Source: Pontibacter diazotrophicus (GTDB taxonomy: Bacteria; Bacteroidota; Bacteroidia; Cytophagales; Hymenobacteraceae). Taken from it: a DNA stretch of 64,000 bases. Each line of letters starts with the position of its first letter. The first letter of the stretch is position 1. A program made the position numbers and the translations under genes. Positions 18,190 through 27,024 of the stretch are shown here, piece by piece. The notes under the pieces are model-generated. The model searched no databases. It was not told the DNA's origin and was given only the letters and a program-made list of their open reading frames with translations. Location: the NCBI RefSeq assembly GCF_003367245.1, contig NZ_QRGR01000007.1, positions 274,231 to 338,230 on the forward strand. Direction: 5' to 3'.

Positions 18190-19167
18190 TCATATTTTGC
18201 TGGGAGAATACCCGAATTGCTTTTTAAACTCAGCTGAGAAACTGCCTATATTATTGTAGCCGATAAAAAGTGCTACCTCAGAAACGTTCATTTGCTTTTC
18301 GGATAACAGCTGTTTTGCCCTCTGCATGCGTAGCTGTTGAATATGGCCGAATACTGTTGTGCAGAACAGTTGCTTATAGCCTTTCTTCAGTTTAAAATCA
18401 TTCAGGCCGAATTGGCGGGAAAGGTCAGAAAGGCGCAGCGGCAAAAGATAGTTTTCTTCAATAAAGTCCCGCACCGCTTTTAGCTTTTCCCTGTCGGGCA
18501 AAAGAATTTGATCCTGCTTGGCCGACTGACCTGTTAGCGCTATATGCTCCATCTGGAGTGCAAACAGTTCCAGCAGTTTGGCTTCAATGTAAATGTACCG
18601 GGTAAGGCCTTGGAAGGGATTGTGCTGCAAGGTCTGAATAATTTCGACCATGCGGGGCTGCACTTCCAGCAGGGCAGGTGTAACCAGAAAGCTTTCCTTC
18701 TTCTCTACCTTGTTTGCCAATGCATCCATAGGGCCAGACGCAGTATCCTGCACTATGTTTTTAAAAAACTCAAGGTCGAAGATGAGGTTATACACATCAA
18801 ATCTTCCTGCTTGTATAATATGCTCTCCCTGAAAACACGTGTTATACTGTAGACTATGGCTTTTCTGAAGGATATTGACAGGTTTGCTTAGGGTGCTAAA
18901 CCTTGACTCAAGTTCGCCCTTTAGCAAAAAAACTGCCTGAAGGCTTTCCGCTACCTGGTCATCCACCATATGCAGCTTCTGCTCGCAGGTCAAATCCATT
19001 CTGTTGAGGACAATGCCGGGTGTAGTAACGGTATTGATTTTAAAAGTAGCAAGCCCGGGCTCTTGTAAAATAGATTCTGCTTCAGCGTACCGGGTTCCCT
19101 GGTAAACCATACGCTGCTCCTTCAAACTGAAGATGTTGGCCCAGTTCTCAGAAAGAATTTTATCCAT
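18190..19167 (-). CDS. AraC family transcriptional regulator
   Basis: A 325-residue regulator. The C-terminal about 100 residues form the double HTH of AraC/XylS: RDFIEENYLLPLRLSDLSRQ and FKLKKGYKQLF in the first motif, and MNVSEVALFIGYNNIGSFSAEFKKQFGYSPSKI in the second. The N-terminal part resembles PchR-type ligand-sensing regions rather than a cupin; the effector is unknown. A TATTTTTG on the minus strand (19206-19199) fits the Bacteroidota -7 element about 30 bp before the start. It is divergent from the cupin membrane protein gene at 19263, which is the obvious candidate target. Confidence 0.9.
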   Translation of the reverse strand: MDKILSENWANIFSLKEQRMVYQGTRYAEAESILQEPGLATFKINTVTTPGIVLNRMDLTCEQKLHMVDDQVAESLQAVFLLKGELESRFSTLSKPVNILQKSHSLQYNTCFQGEHIIQAGRFDVYNLIFDLEFFKNIVQDTASGPMDALANKVEKKESFLVTPALLEVQPRMVEIIQTLQHNPFQGLTRYIYIEAKLLELFALQMEHIALTGQSAKQDQILLPDREKLKAVRDFIEENYLLPLRLSDLSRQFGLNDFKLKKGYKQLFCTTVFGHIQQLRMQRAKQLLSEKQMNVSEVALFIGYNNIGSFSAEFKKQFGYSPSKI

Positions 19168-19262
19168 CTTTCATAAATCAGAATCCTTTTATCCTAAACA
19201 AAAATATGCCTCTAAGATAGAAATTTGCATTAATTCTACAATGTAATAACAACGATAAAACT

Positions 19263-20021
19263 ATGAAAAGTCTAACAGTAAGTAGCAGTTATCTGGTGCA
19301 GGTGGCATATTACCTGTTCTACCCAACCGGTGTAAAGAAAATCTGGAAGAGAAATACACGGCTGCTCGTTAAGCTGATGTACACCATTATCGGCTTTCCG
19401 GTATTCCTGCTCAGTTTCTCTTATTTAGCCCTGGTCTCTTTTGCCTTTTTCCTGCCGGAACTGGACATGAGCGTAGGAGACCGAAAAGACCGGACCTTGT
19501 TCAACAGCGCCGGAAACTATAGCGTTACCTTTCTTAAAACAGGGGCTGATACAAACGGTGCATATGAACTGGTAAGGGTGGAACTGGAACCTGGGGGAGG
19601 AAACGGCTGGCATTACCATAAAACGTTTCATGAGCACTTTCAGGTAGAAGCAGGTGAAATGATGATAGGGCTGGAAGGAGAGGAACTGATACTAACAAAA
19701 GGAGAAAAAGCTACTGCGCTTAAAAACCAGGTACATTTCTTCAAAAACCCTTCTTCTGCTAAGGCAACCCTTCTCGTGAGAACCGAACCTGCGCGGGGGC
19801 TTGAAAAGACCATCAGAATCGGCTACGGCCTCGCCAACGACGGGTTAATAGACGAAAATGGTATGGCAAATAACCCCTGGCACATGGCGCTCCTGTTGGG
19901 GTACAGTGAAAGCTATTATGGAGGAGTACCGGCAGTTATTCAGGAACCCTTAGTAAAATCATTGGCAAAAGTGGCACAGTGGAAAGGTGAAGATAAAACA
20001 CTTGAGAAGTATTTTAAGTAG
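19263..20021 (+). CDS. Membrane-anchored cupin domain protein
   Basis: A 252-residue protein with an N-terminal hydrophobic region (two close segments, about 7-25 and 38-65) followed by a cupin fold. The first cupin motif is visible as GNGWHYHKTFHEHFQVEAGE, giving three histidines and a glutamate suitable for a metal site, and the second motif is around KNQVHFFKNPSS. The C-terminal third has no family I recognise. Divergent from the AraC-type regulator with 95 bp between starts, which suggests that the regulator controls it. Enzymatic activity cannot be assigned. Confidence 0.75.
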   Translation: MKSLTVSSSYLVQVAYYLFYPTGVKKIWKRNTRLLVKLMYTIIGFPVFLLSFSYLALVSFAFFLPELDMSVGDRKDRTLFNSAGNYSVTFLKTGADTNGAYELVRVELEPGGGNGWHYHKTFHEHFQVEAGEMMIGLEGEELILTKGEKATALKNQVHFFKNPSSAKATLLVRTEPARGLEKTIRIGYGLANDGLIDENGMANNPWHMALLLGYSESYYGGVPAVIQEPLVKSLAKVAQWKGEDKTLEKYFK

Positions 20022-20141
20022 CATCGGTCTTACTTCACCTGGTGCAGCCATGTCGTTCATTGGTCAGGAACCGTTTCCTGTCTGTTTATAAGTAAAACCC
20101 AGTTATGTACATAGCCGGATAGAGATGTATTATCAACAAAG

Positions 20142-20175
20142 AATCCCCCTGCGGCTCTCAAGCAGCAGGGGGATT
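20142..20175. terminator. Bidirectional intrinsic terminator
   Basis: AATCCCCCTGC (20142-20152) pairs exactly with GCAGGGGGATT (20165-20175), followed by TTT on the plus strand. It lies between the convergent cupin and rluF-type genes and can serve both. Confidence 0.8.
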
Positions 20176-20201
20176 TTGAGTTATTCTAAACCAGAAGTTT
20201 C

Positions 20202-21203
20202 TTATCTGCTTCGGCCTTTCGATCTGCCGGAGGAGCCTCCTGGCTTGCCTGTTGCACCTTTATTTCTCCCGGTCGATTCATTAGGTTTTCCAGGACCGCG
20301 GCTCGTTTTACCGGCTGCACCTTTTTTTCGAAGCGAAGCTGACTTCGGGTTAACAAATGTTTCTTTGGGTTTGGCAGGCGCTCCCTTCGGCTTGCTGAAG
20401 GCAGCCTTCGGTCTGATAGCCGGACGCTGAGGTGTTTCAGCCGCTTCCTCGAAATCAAGATAAGAAGCGTCTTCAGTGTTCACAGACTCTGCCACCAATT
20501 GATGCAGTGTGTCGGTTTCTTCCTGTGTCAGATAGCGCCAGTTGCCTACAGGCTGGTTTCCCAACTTTATGTTCATCACCCGGACACGCTTCAGCTTTAC
20601 CACCTTGTAGTCCAGCGCCTCGCACATTCTACGGATCTGGCGGTTCAGGCCCTGCGTCAGGACAATCTTGAAAACGTTTTTGCCCTGCTGCTGCACATAA
20701 CACGGCTTGGTTACGGTTTCCAGAATGCGCACGCCGCTGCTCATCTTTGCCACAAATTCAGGAGTTACAGGCTTGTCTACCGTTACAATGTATTCCTTGT
20801 CGTGGTTGTTGCCTGCCCGCAGAATCTTGTTGATGATATCACCGTTATTGGTCAGCAGGATAAGCCCTTCTGTCGGGTTGTCCAGGCGACCAATCGGGAA
20901 GATGCGCTTCGGGAAACCGATAAAATCAATGATGTTGTTTTTGTCTTTCGGATCGGTGGTGGTGGTAACACCAGCGGGCTTGTTGAAAGCGATGTAAATT
21001 GGTTTATCAGTCGGTTTTCTGGATTTAACTGTTTCTCCGTCTACCGCAACTTTGTCACCTGCTTTTACGGTGGCACCCATCTTTGCTGTTTTACCGTTGA
21101 TGGTGACACGCTTTTCTTCAATGTATCGGTCGGCCTCTCTTCTGGAGCAAAAGCCGGATTCACTAATAAATTTATTTAATCGTGTGGAGGTATCTTCAGA
21201 CAT
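20202..21203 (-). CDS. rluF: 23S rRNA pseudouridine synthase RluF/RluB type with basic C-terminal tail
   Basis: RNA-modifying enzyme that isomerises uridine to pseudouridine in 23S rRNA. An N-terminal S4 RNA-binding domain (RLNKFISESGFCSRREADRYIEE, 8-30) precedes the catalytic domain with Asp108 in GRLDNPTEGL and the QGLNRQIRRMCEALDYKVVKLKR region typical of RsuA/RluB/RluF proteins. The roughly 225-residue core best fits RluF. From about residue 265 onward there is a low-complexity tail rich in Lys, Pro, Gly, Ser and Arg with repeated KPK/GKP units, probably for non-specific RNA contact. The choice between RluF and RluB is by similarity only. Confidence 0.88.
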   Translation of the reverse strand: MSEDTSTRLNKFISESGFCSRREADRYIEEKRVTINGKTAKMGATVKAGDKVAVDGETVKSRKPTDKPIYIAFNKPAGVTTTTDPKDKNNIIDFIGFPKRIFPIGRLDNPTEGLILLTNNGDIINKILRAGNNHDKEYIVTVDKPVTPEFVAKMSSGVRILETVTKPCYVQQQGKNVFKIVLTQGLNRQIRRMCEALDYKVVKLKRVRVMNIKLGNQPVGNWRYLTQEETDTLHQLVAESVNTEDASYLDFEEAAETPQRPAIRPKAAFSKPKGAPAKPKETFVNPKSASLRKKGAAGKTSRGPGKPNESTGRNKGATGKPGGSSGRSKGRSR

Positions 21204-21430
21204 GTGATTTCTTAATAATGTATGGTGTAGGGTTGTTAAATAGAGGAGCCCTTATTTTATACTTACGAAATTGATGACAAAGCGTGAGAGAAGATGCTGT
21301 CTTCTGAAAGAAGCTTACAGGTTTCGTCTATAACATCATTCATGTAAAACTACAGCGGCTGGCTTTTGCGAAGATGTTCGGGAATTTGTTAATAATCCGT
21401 CAGGAATAAACCAGGCACAGCAAGCGCAGG

Positions 21431-21652
21431 CTATCTTCTGTTTATCATTCTGATATAGAGATCTTCTACTTTTTGACGAGCCCAGGGTGTTTTACGGAGA
21501 AACTTTAAGCTGGACTTAATGCTGGGGTTGTTGTTAAAGCTATTGATATTGATTTTATACCCCAGTTCTTCCCAGCCATAATAATCCACTAACTGAACCA
21601 GGATCATCTCCAGGGTTCTGCCATGTAAAGGGTTGTTCTTCTGTTCTTCCAT
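21431..21652 (-). CDS. VF530 family (DUF2132) DNA-binding protein
   Basis: A small 73-residue protein matching the VF530 family closely: [21 protein letters not shown], then [20 protein letters not shown] and [11 protein letters not shown]. Family members bind double-stranded DNA; the physiological role is unknown. The frame extends 21 codons further upstream to an alternative start, but family proteins begin at [11 protein letters not shown], so ATG at 21652 is used. Confidence 0.9.
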   Translation of the reverse strand: MEEQKNNPLHGRTLEMILVQLVDYYGWEELGYKININSFNNNPSIKSSLKFLRKTPWARQKVEDLYIRMINRR

Positions 21653-22133
21653 CGTATTCCTCGCAAAATTAGTTAAATACAGCAAACTAAACACTTTAAT
21701 TATAGCGAAAGCCAAACATGAAAGTTATAAGCAGGGTAAAGCCGGAACCGCAATAGTTTACTGGAGTGACTTTGTCAGGCAGGTGCTATGTTTTTCAGGT
21801 ATAGGCTTTTATACTGGCAAGGTGTTCGGCTCCATGCAGCAGGCCCAGGATAGGATGGAGGTAGAGCTAACGTATTTCTTTGACAATCTACAGACGGTAA
21901 ACTTCATCACTAACTATAATTACATCTCTGATACGTCTTGATTGATTCTATCTGGGATTATCATTTGTTTATGGAAAGTTATTGCAATTTAGTTGCGAAC
22001 TCAAAAGCTTATCTTTAACATTGCAACACAATCAGGTCTTTCTCCTACTAAAGAACAATATTAAAATATTTGCTTCTTGCTATGCAGAAATTTGCTTCCC
22101 CAGGCCTTTAAAAGAAAACCCGACTGTATTTAA
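21653..22133. other. Intergenic region with no supported gene
   Basis: A plus-strand frame ends at 21941 (about 100 codons), but it starts inside the VF530 gene region and its product resembles nothing I know; a decayed fragment is possible. The rest is AT-rich leader of the small His-rich protein gene. Confidence 0.4.
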
Positions 22134-22448
22134 ATGAACAGCTGCCAGTCCTATATCGCCTATTTGCTTTTGGTGCTCTTTTGCAGAGTACTGACGCCTG
22201 AGGTTGCGATACTGGCACTACATGAGCACGAGCACACAGAGGACAAACCAACCTCAGAAGTCACTATTGGTAAAGCGCACGTGCACTGTGATGTGGATGG
22301 TTACAGCAACAGTGAATTCGCTCTTCATACCTTCTCTTCAGAGTTAGTATTAGCCCCCAAATCAGGCCACTATATACATCCCTATAGTTTCGCTTGGAAA
22401 TTTACTTTCCCCAACAATACCTACCTGCGTGGGCCTCCACTAGCGTAG
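22134..22448 (+). CDS. Small His-rich secreted protein, putative metal binding
   Basis: A 104-residue protein with an N-terminal hydrophobic export segment (about 8-29) running straight into a metal-ligand-rich stretch: HEHEH (30-34) and HVHCD (49-53). It ends in the sequence YLRGPPLA. Small Bacteroidota proteins of this plan occur next to TonB-dependent receptors and metal transporters, but I cannot name a family. Here it is the first gene of a set that continues with a decayed aspartoacylase-like gene, a TonB-dependent receptor and an ABC exporter. A metal-sensing or delivery role in the periplasm is inferred. Confidence 0.6.
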   Translation: MNSCQSYIAYLLLVLFCRVLTPEVAILALHEHEHTEDKPTSEVTIGKAHVHCDVDGYSNSEFALHTFSSELVLAPKSGHYIHPYSFAWKFTFPNNTYLRGPPLA

Positions 22449-22873
22449 CTCCCACTTGTTTGCATTAAAATAGCCTGCACAAGATTGTGGTGGCTCCTTT
22501 ACGGCCTTATTGCGTGGCTGTAAGAAGGAACTCTATGTCCTGCGCTGTACACGCAGGGTGTTGCAGCTTATGCTTTAGTAAAGCGCAACAGGCAAATTTG
22601 ATGCATTTCTATAGCTGGGAAAGCACAACGGATTATCCTTTTCAGTCTTATGGTACCTGCAGGCAGCGAAGCATTTTGGCGTTCGCAAGGCATGGCTGTG
22701 GCCATACTTTCTTCTGTAAGCTGATACAAAACAGCGAAGCAGCAGACTGATATCACATAGATGATGATGGTCATTTCCATGAAGGCTGCCACTGCCAAAG
22801 TGCCAGGAAGCCTTCCCGTGCTTTTCCTCCATTTCCCTGTCCTCATACTTTTTTTTAAAGTTTCAGCATTAAA
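22449..22873. other. 425-bp gap, probably degenerate sequence
   Basis: Overlapping open frames exist on both strands but none has a recognisable product. One plus-strand frame reads protein-like between two in-frame stops (a run starting MVPAGSEAFW near 22650, and hydrophobic sequence up to about 22850), so a decayed gene is possible. I cannot identify it. Confidence 0.35.
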
Positions 22874-23561
22874 ATGAAAACCTCATTTATATACTTTTTC
22901 CTGTTTATATCTCTGATTATTAGTGGTGCAGCACATGCACAAGTGAAGCCTTTCCTCTTTGCCGGCGATAAAGTGAAACCCGGTACCAAACAGTCGTTTT
23001 TACTGCCAGTAGTCAGTGGGCAGGACAGCACAGTTATACCTGTTACTGTTTTCCACGGGAGCAAAAGAGGACCGGTACTGGGCATTACGGCAGGTGTGCA
23101 CGGCATGGAGTACGCACCTATCATGGCTGCCCAGCAACTGCCCAGGCAACTGGACCCAACCAAAATGAGCGGTACTGTGCTGCTGGTGCATATGGCCAAC
23201 GTGCCGGCTTTTCTGCACCGGGGCCTGAGGGTGAACCCCATGGACGGCAAGAACCTGAACCGCGTTTTCCCGGGCAAATCCAATGGCACTATTCCTTGAT
23301 GGTAAACCAGCCTCCGTGGAAAATCCAATGATGATAGCCAAACGCACTTCTGTTGACAGTGAGCACGAGGGGTTCTTCTACAGCGACCTTTCCAGCGGAA
23401 ATTTTGTGAAGAAGGGGATGAAGCTGGGCTACGTCACCGACCTGTTCGGCAATCATGTGACCGATATCACCTGCCCGACAGACGGTGTTATACTTTACAA
23501 GACCTTCAACCCGCCCATCAAAAAAGGCGACGGCCTGTTTAGCATCGGGCACACTAACTAA
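22874..23561 (+). pseudogene. Succinylglutamate desuccinylase/aspartoacylase-like gene with internal deletion
   Basis: Two frames together make the start and end of an M14-like AstE/AspA family protein. The 5' part (22874-23299, frame 2) has a signal peptide, the zinc-ligand pair in AGVHGMEYAP and the conserved NPMDGKNLNRVFPGKSNGTI. The 3' part (23283-23561, frame 3) resumes with LDGKPASVENPMM and ends TFNPPIKKGDGLFSIGHTN, the usual C-terminus. Intact homologues are about 340-370 residues; here roughly 130 residues are missing at the junction near 23283-23299, along with the third zinc ligand (the DMHGGD-type His) and the catalytic Glu, and the frame changes. Not functional as a hydrolase. 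It sits between the His-rich protein and the TonB receptor genes. Confidence 0.85.
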
Positions 23562-23648
23562 ATCTTTATCAAAAATAGTAAGAGAGCATACCGCAGCCGG
23601 CTTTGTACAATCGGCCCAGCCTTGCTTATCCATTCCAGAAAAACCAAT

Positions 23649-26081
23649 ATGAAAAAATATATAGGAATATTATTGCTGCTCCTGCTCCAGATTGCTGCTG
23701 TGGCCCAAAATACGGGTTCCATTAGCGGACAGGTAACAGGCAGCAACGGAAATGGGATTGAAGGCATCACCCTTCTCCTAAAAGAAAACAGCCAGGTTGC
23801 TGTTACACAGCCCGATGGGGCTTTCACAATCAGCGGCCTGAGCTTTGGGGAATTTACAGTCATTGCGAAGGGCCTGGGCTTTAGGGAGGAGATGCGGCAC
23901 GTGATTTTGAGCAGAGAAGCTCCGTACGCTCATGTTGATTTCCGCCTCAAAGCCATCTCCAATGCGCTGCAGGAGGTGGAGGTGCTGGGCCGTAAGGAAA
24001 CCACCTACAAGAGCGAGTACAGCTTTATCGGCACGAAAACAGCCAGTTTGGTGATAGACGTGCCGCAGACTATTTCCACCGTCACCAAAGAGCTGATGGA
24101 AGACCAGCAGGCTTTTACGCTGAATGAGGTGGTACAGAACGTGGCCGGGGTAAACCAGTACTCCAGCTATGATGACCTGACGGTGCGCGGGTTCCGGAAC
24201 GGGTATGAAAGCGGCTTCCGCCTGGTGAATGGCCTGCGCTCGGGCTACAGCTACGGCAATGGCTTTTTCCGGGTGCCGCTTACTGTTAACCTGGAACGGG
24301 TGGAGGTGCTGAAAGGGCCTGGTGCAGCACTGTTTGGTGACATTAACCCGGGCGGCACCATCAACATGGTCACCAAAAAGCCGCTGGAGGAGAATCGGAA
24401 AGCAGTGAGCTTCTCGGTGGGCAGTTTCCAGACGATGCGGTCTACCCTGGATTTTACAGGACCGCTGAACGAGGATAAAACCATGCTGTACCGCCTGAAC
24501 ATAGGCTACGAAGACACCAAAACCTTTCGGGTGGGAAACGACCGGAAGTCACTGTTGATTGCGCCTACGGTTACTTTCCGCCCTACAGCCAATACCACCA
24601 TCAACGCGGAGGTGGTGTACAGCAGCTTCAACGGATACCTGGACCGGGGGCTGCCCATACAAGGCGGTGACCTGTATGTGCTCCCCTCATCCTTCGCAAT
24701 TAATCAGCCCAACGACCATTTCAGAGTAAACGACCTGTCGCTGAATGCCTCGCTGAACCACAAGATGAACGACAGGCTATCCTTCAACGCTGCCTACATG
24801 AAGTTCGCCTATGCAGAGGACATTCGGGAGCACCGCACGCTGAACACCTTTGCTGATGCCCCGCTGAACACGGTGATGAACCTGCGCTACTTCGAGCGAC
24901 TGGCCAAGGAGTATACCGATAACTTTTCAGCTTATTTCTCTCTGGCGCAGCGCACAGGCCGCATCAGCCATAAAGTGGCACTGGGAGCTGATTACGTGAA
25001 GTTCGACACCGATAAGAACAGCACCATGTTTGAAGCCCGCCAGCAGCTGATAGATGGCGAGGCGGTGCCGCTTACTTTTGATTTGAAAAACCCGGTGTAC
25101 GAGATGAAGAACTCCAGTAACTATATCCGCCGCCCGTTGCCACAGTTTTTCATCGACTACATCAACAATGTGTACCATACCACCGGCCTGTATGTGCAGG
25201 ACCAGCTAGAGGTGACGGAGCGGCTGGGCCTGCTGCTGGGCCTTCGCTACGAGATGTTCCGGGACAAGCGGGACTACGGAGACGGGGAGGAAAACATTCA
25301 GCAGAACGTGCTGCTGCCACGTGTGGGGGTAACCTATTCGCTGCGCGACAACCTGAATTACTTCGCCAGCTACAGCCAGGGCTTCAGGCCTATCAACCCA
25401 CAGTACATCAAGTACCCCGAGCGCTACGGGCGAAGCGAACCCTTCCGTAACGAATCCAGCTACCAGGTAGAGACGGGCCTGAAAGGGGAGTTCTTCCGGA
25501 AAGCTTTGTTTGCCACACTGTCGGTATATCAGATTGAAAAGCGAAATACCCTTGTCAATACCTTTCAACTGACGGAGGAAGGAAACCCCATCTACCGGCA
25601 GAACGGCAGAACAAGGTCGCAGGGAGCGGAGCTGGAGCTGACTGGAAACCTCATGCCCAACTTCAGCCTGAACGCTAACTATGCCTATAACCATACCGAG
25701 GTGCTGCACTCAGATTTAAGTGCAGAACAGGGAATAATGGCTGCCAATGCTCCAAAGCATTCGGCGGGGCTGTGGGCAAAGTATATTTTCACTATTCCTG
25801 CTTTAAGAGGCTTCGGTGTGGCAGTGGGTGGTAACCACGTCAGCCGCCGGCGCATGGAGGTGCAGGTAAACCAGGTGAACACAGGCGAACTGATTTGGGA
25901 CTACTGGCCTGCATACACCGTGGCCAATGCAGCGCTGTTCTACAACGTGAATAAGTTTAAGTTCAGCTTTAACCTGAACAATGTGCTGGACGCGCAATAT
26001 TTTGTGGGCGGGTATGATTACTTCCGCTCCAGCCCGGGCGCTCCGAGAAATTATATGGCTACAGTGGGGTATACTTTTTAA
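23649..26081 (+). CDS. TonB-dependent siderophore-type outer membrane receptor
   Basis: An 810-residue outer-membrane transporter. Order: signal peptide (LLLLLLQIAAVAQ), a carboxypeptidase-regulatory-like beta-sandwich (about 20-100), a plug with VIDVPQTISTVTKELMEDQQ, VVQNVAGVNQYSSYDDLTVRGF, VERVEVLKGPGAALFGDINPGG (written here in pieces) and then the beta-barrel ending in the terminal aromatic TVGYTF. The plug pattern fits the TonB-dependent siderophore receptor group. ATG at 23649 gives a proper signal peptide; an upstream in-frame start at 23622 does not. The following ABC exporter genes and the preceding His-rich protein suggest a metal chelate substrate, but this is inference. Confidence 0.92.
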   Translation: MKKYIGILLLLLLQIAAVAQNTGSISGQVTGSNGNGIEGITLLLKENSQVAVTQPDGAFTISGLSFGEFTVIAKGLGFREEMRHVILSREAPYAHVDFRLKAISNALQEVEVLGRKETTYKSEYSFIGTKTASLVIDVPQTISTVTKELMEDQQAFTLNEVVQNVAGVNQYSSYDDLTVRGFRNGYESGFRLVNGLRSGYSYGNGFFRVPLTVNLERVEVLKGPGAALFGDINPGGTINMVTKKPLEENRKAVSFSVGSFQTMRSTLDFTGPLNEDKTMLYRLNIGYEDTKTFRVGNDRKSLLIAPTVTFRPTANTTINAEVVYSSFNGYLDRGLPIQGGDLYVLPSSFAINQPNDHFRVNDLSLNASLNHKMNDRLSFNAAYMKFAYAEDIREHRTLNTFADAPLNTVMNLRYFERLAKEYTDNFSAYFSLAQRTGRISHKVALGADYVKFDTDKNSTMFEARQQLIDGEAVPLTFDLKNPVYEMKNSSNYIRRPLPQFFIDYINNVYHTTGLYVQDQLEVTERLGLLLGLRYEMFRDKRDYGDGEENIQQNVLLPRVGVTYSLRDNLNYFASYSQGFRPINPQYIKYPERYGRSEPFRNESSYQVETGLKGEFFRKALFATLSVYQIEKRNTLVNTFQLTEEGNPIYRQNGRTRSQGAELELTGNLMPNFSLNANYAYNHTEVLHSDLSAEQGIMAANAPKHSAGLWAKYIFTIPALRGFGVAVGGNHVSRRRMEVQVNQVNTGELIWDYWPAYTVANAALFYNVNKFKFSFNLNNVLDAQYFVGGYDYFRSSPGAPRNYMATVGYTF

Positions 26082-26167
26082 TGATATGGGATTGGGCAAA
26101 CTCGCACCAGCGGCAGAAGATTTTAAATAACTCAAGTTGCGATGTGCACATTTCACTACCGTTGAAG

Positions 26168-26240
26168 ACCCACCCCTGCCCCTCCAAGGAGGGGAATCAT
26201 CTTTTGAAGTTCGAAATTCCCCTCCTTGGAGGGGCAGGTT
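26168..26240. repeat. GC-rich dispersed palindrome (CCCCTCC family), full copy
   Basis: Arms 26175-26197 and 26216-26238 are perfect 23-bp reverse complements (core CCTGCCCCTCCAAGGAGGGG) around an 18-base loop. It lies between the TonB receptor and the ABC ATPase gene, so it may also reduce read-through. The same family occurs at 36824-36901, with partial copies at 14399, 32641 and 62370. Confidence 0.85.
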
Positions 26241-26311
26241 TATTTTAGCTACAAAAAACACTAACAATTGAAGTTTATCATTCAACCGGAAAAACTAAAG
26301 AGACATACCTT

Positions 26312-27022
26312 ATGGAATTTGTTTTAGAAGCAAAGCAACTCAGCAAAGTTTACCAGGACAAGCTGGCGCTTAAGGGCCTGAACCTGCAAATACGGGCCGG
26401 TGAGATATTCTGCCTGCTGGGGCAGAACGGTGCGGGCAAGTCCACCACCATCAACCTGTTCCTGGGCTTTATTACACCTACCTCGGGGGCCGCCTACATA
26501 AACGGATTGGAAGTAGCCAGAAATGTTACGGAAGTAAAAAAGTACCTGGCTTACATACCTGAGAACGTGATGCTGTACCCTAACCTGACGGGGCTGGAGA
26601 ACCTGGCCTTGTTCAGCAGCCTGGCAGGGTTCGATTACTCTAAAGAGGAGCTGATGGAGTACCTGGTGCGCTCAGGCTTGCCTGCAGAAGCTGCCAGCCG
26701 CAGGGTGGGCGGTTACTCCAAAGGCATGCGGCAGAAGGTGGGCATCGCCATTGCGGTAGCCAAACACGCCAAGGTGCTGCTGCTCGATGAGCCTACCTCT
26801 GGCCTCGACCCGAAGGCGAGCAACGAGTTCTCTGAGTTGCTGCTGCGGCTTAGCGACGCAGGCACCGGCATCTTTATGGCCACGCATGATATCTTCCGGT
26901 CTAAAGAAGTCGGTACGCGGGTAGGCATCATGCGGGAGGGTGAGCTGGTGGATGTGTTGCCTGCCGCCGACCTGGAGGCAAACGAACTGGAAAAGTTATA
27001 CCTCAACCACATGCACATTTAA
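26312..27022 (+). CDS. ABC transporter ATP-binding protein
   Basis: A 236-residue ATPase subunit of an ABC-2 type exporter. Walker A is GQNGAGKS (37-44), the signature region is GGYSKGMRQK (132-141, the degenerate form common in ABC-2 exporters), Walker B is VLLLDEPTSGLDP (154-166) and the switch His is in ATHD (His191). The next two genes, starting 2 and 3 bp after their predecessors, encode DUF3526 permeases, so the three form one operon and probably one transporter with a heterodimeric membrane part. Closest functional analogies are NosF/GldA-like ATPases. Substrate unknown. Confidence 0.93.
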   Translation: MEFVLEAKQLSKVYQDKLALKGLNLQIRAGEIFCLLGQNGAGKSTTINLFLGFITPTSGAAYINGLEVARNVTEVKKYLAYIPENVMLYPNLTGLENLALFSSLAGFDYSKEELMEYLVRSGLPAEAASRRVGGYSKGMRQKVGIAIAVAKHAKVLLLDEPTSGLDPKASNEFSELLLRLSDAGTGIFMATHDIFRSKEVGTRVGIMREGELVDVLPAADLEANELEKLYLNHMHI

Positions 27023-27024
27023 GA

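Noticed and set aside
20499..21179. 226-codon frame antisense to the rluF-type gene
   Set aside because: Completely overlaps a gene with S4 and catalytic motifs.
21633..21941. 102-codon plus-strand frame after VF530
   Set aside because: Begins inside the VF530 gene; the C-terminal part looks somewhat protein-like but matches nothing I recognise, so I did not call a gene or pseudogene.
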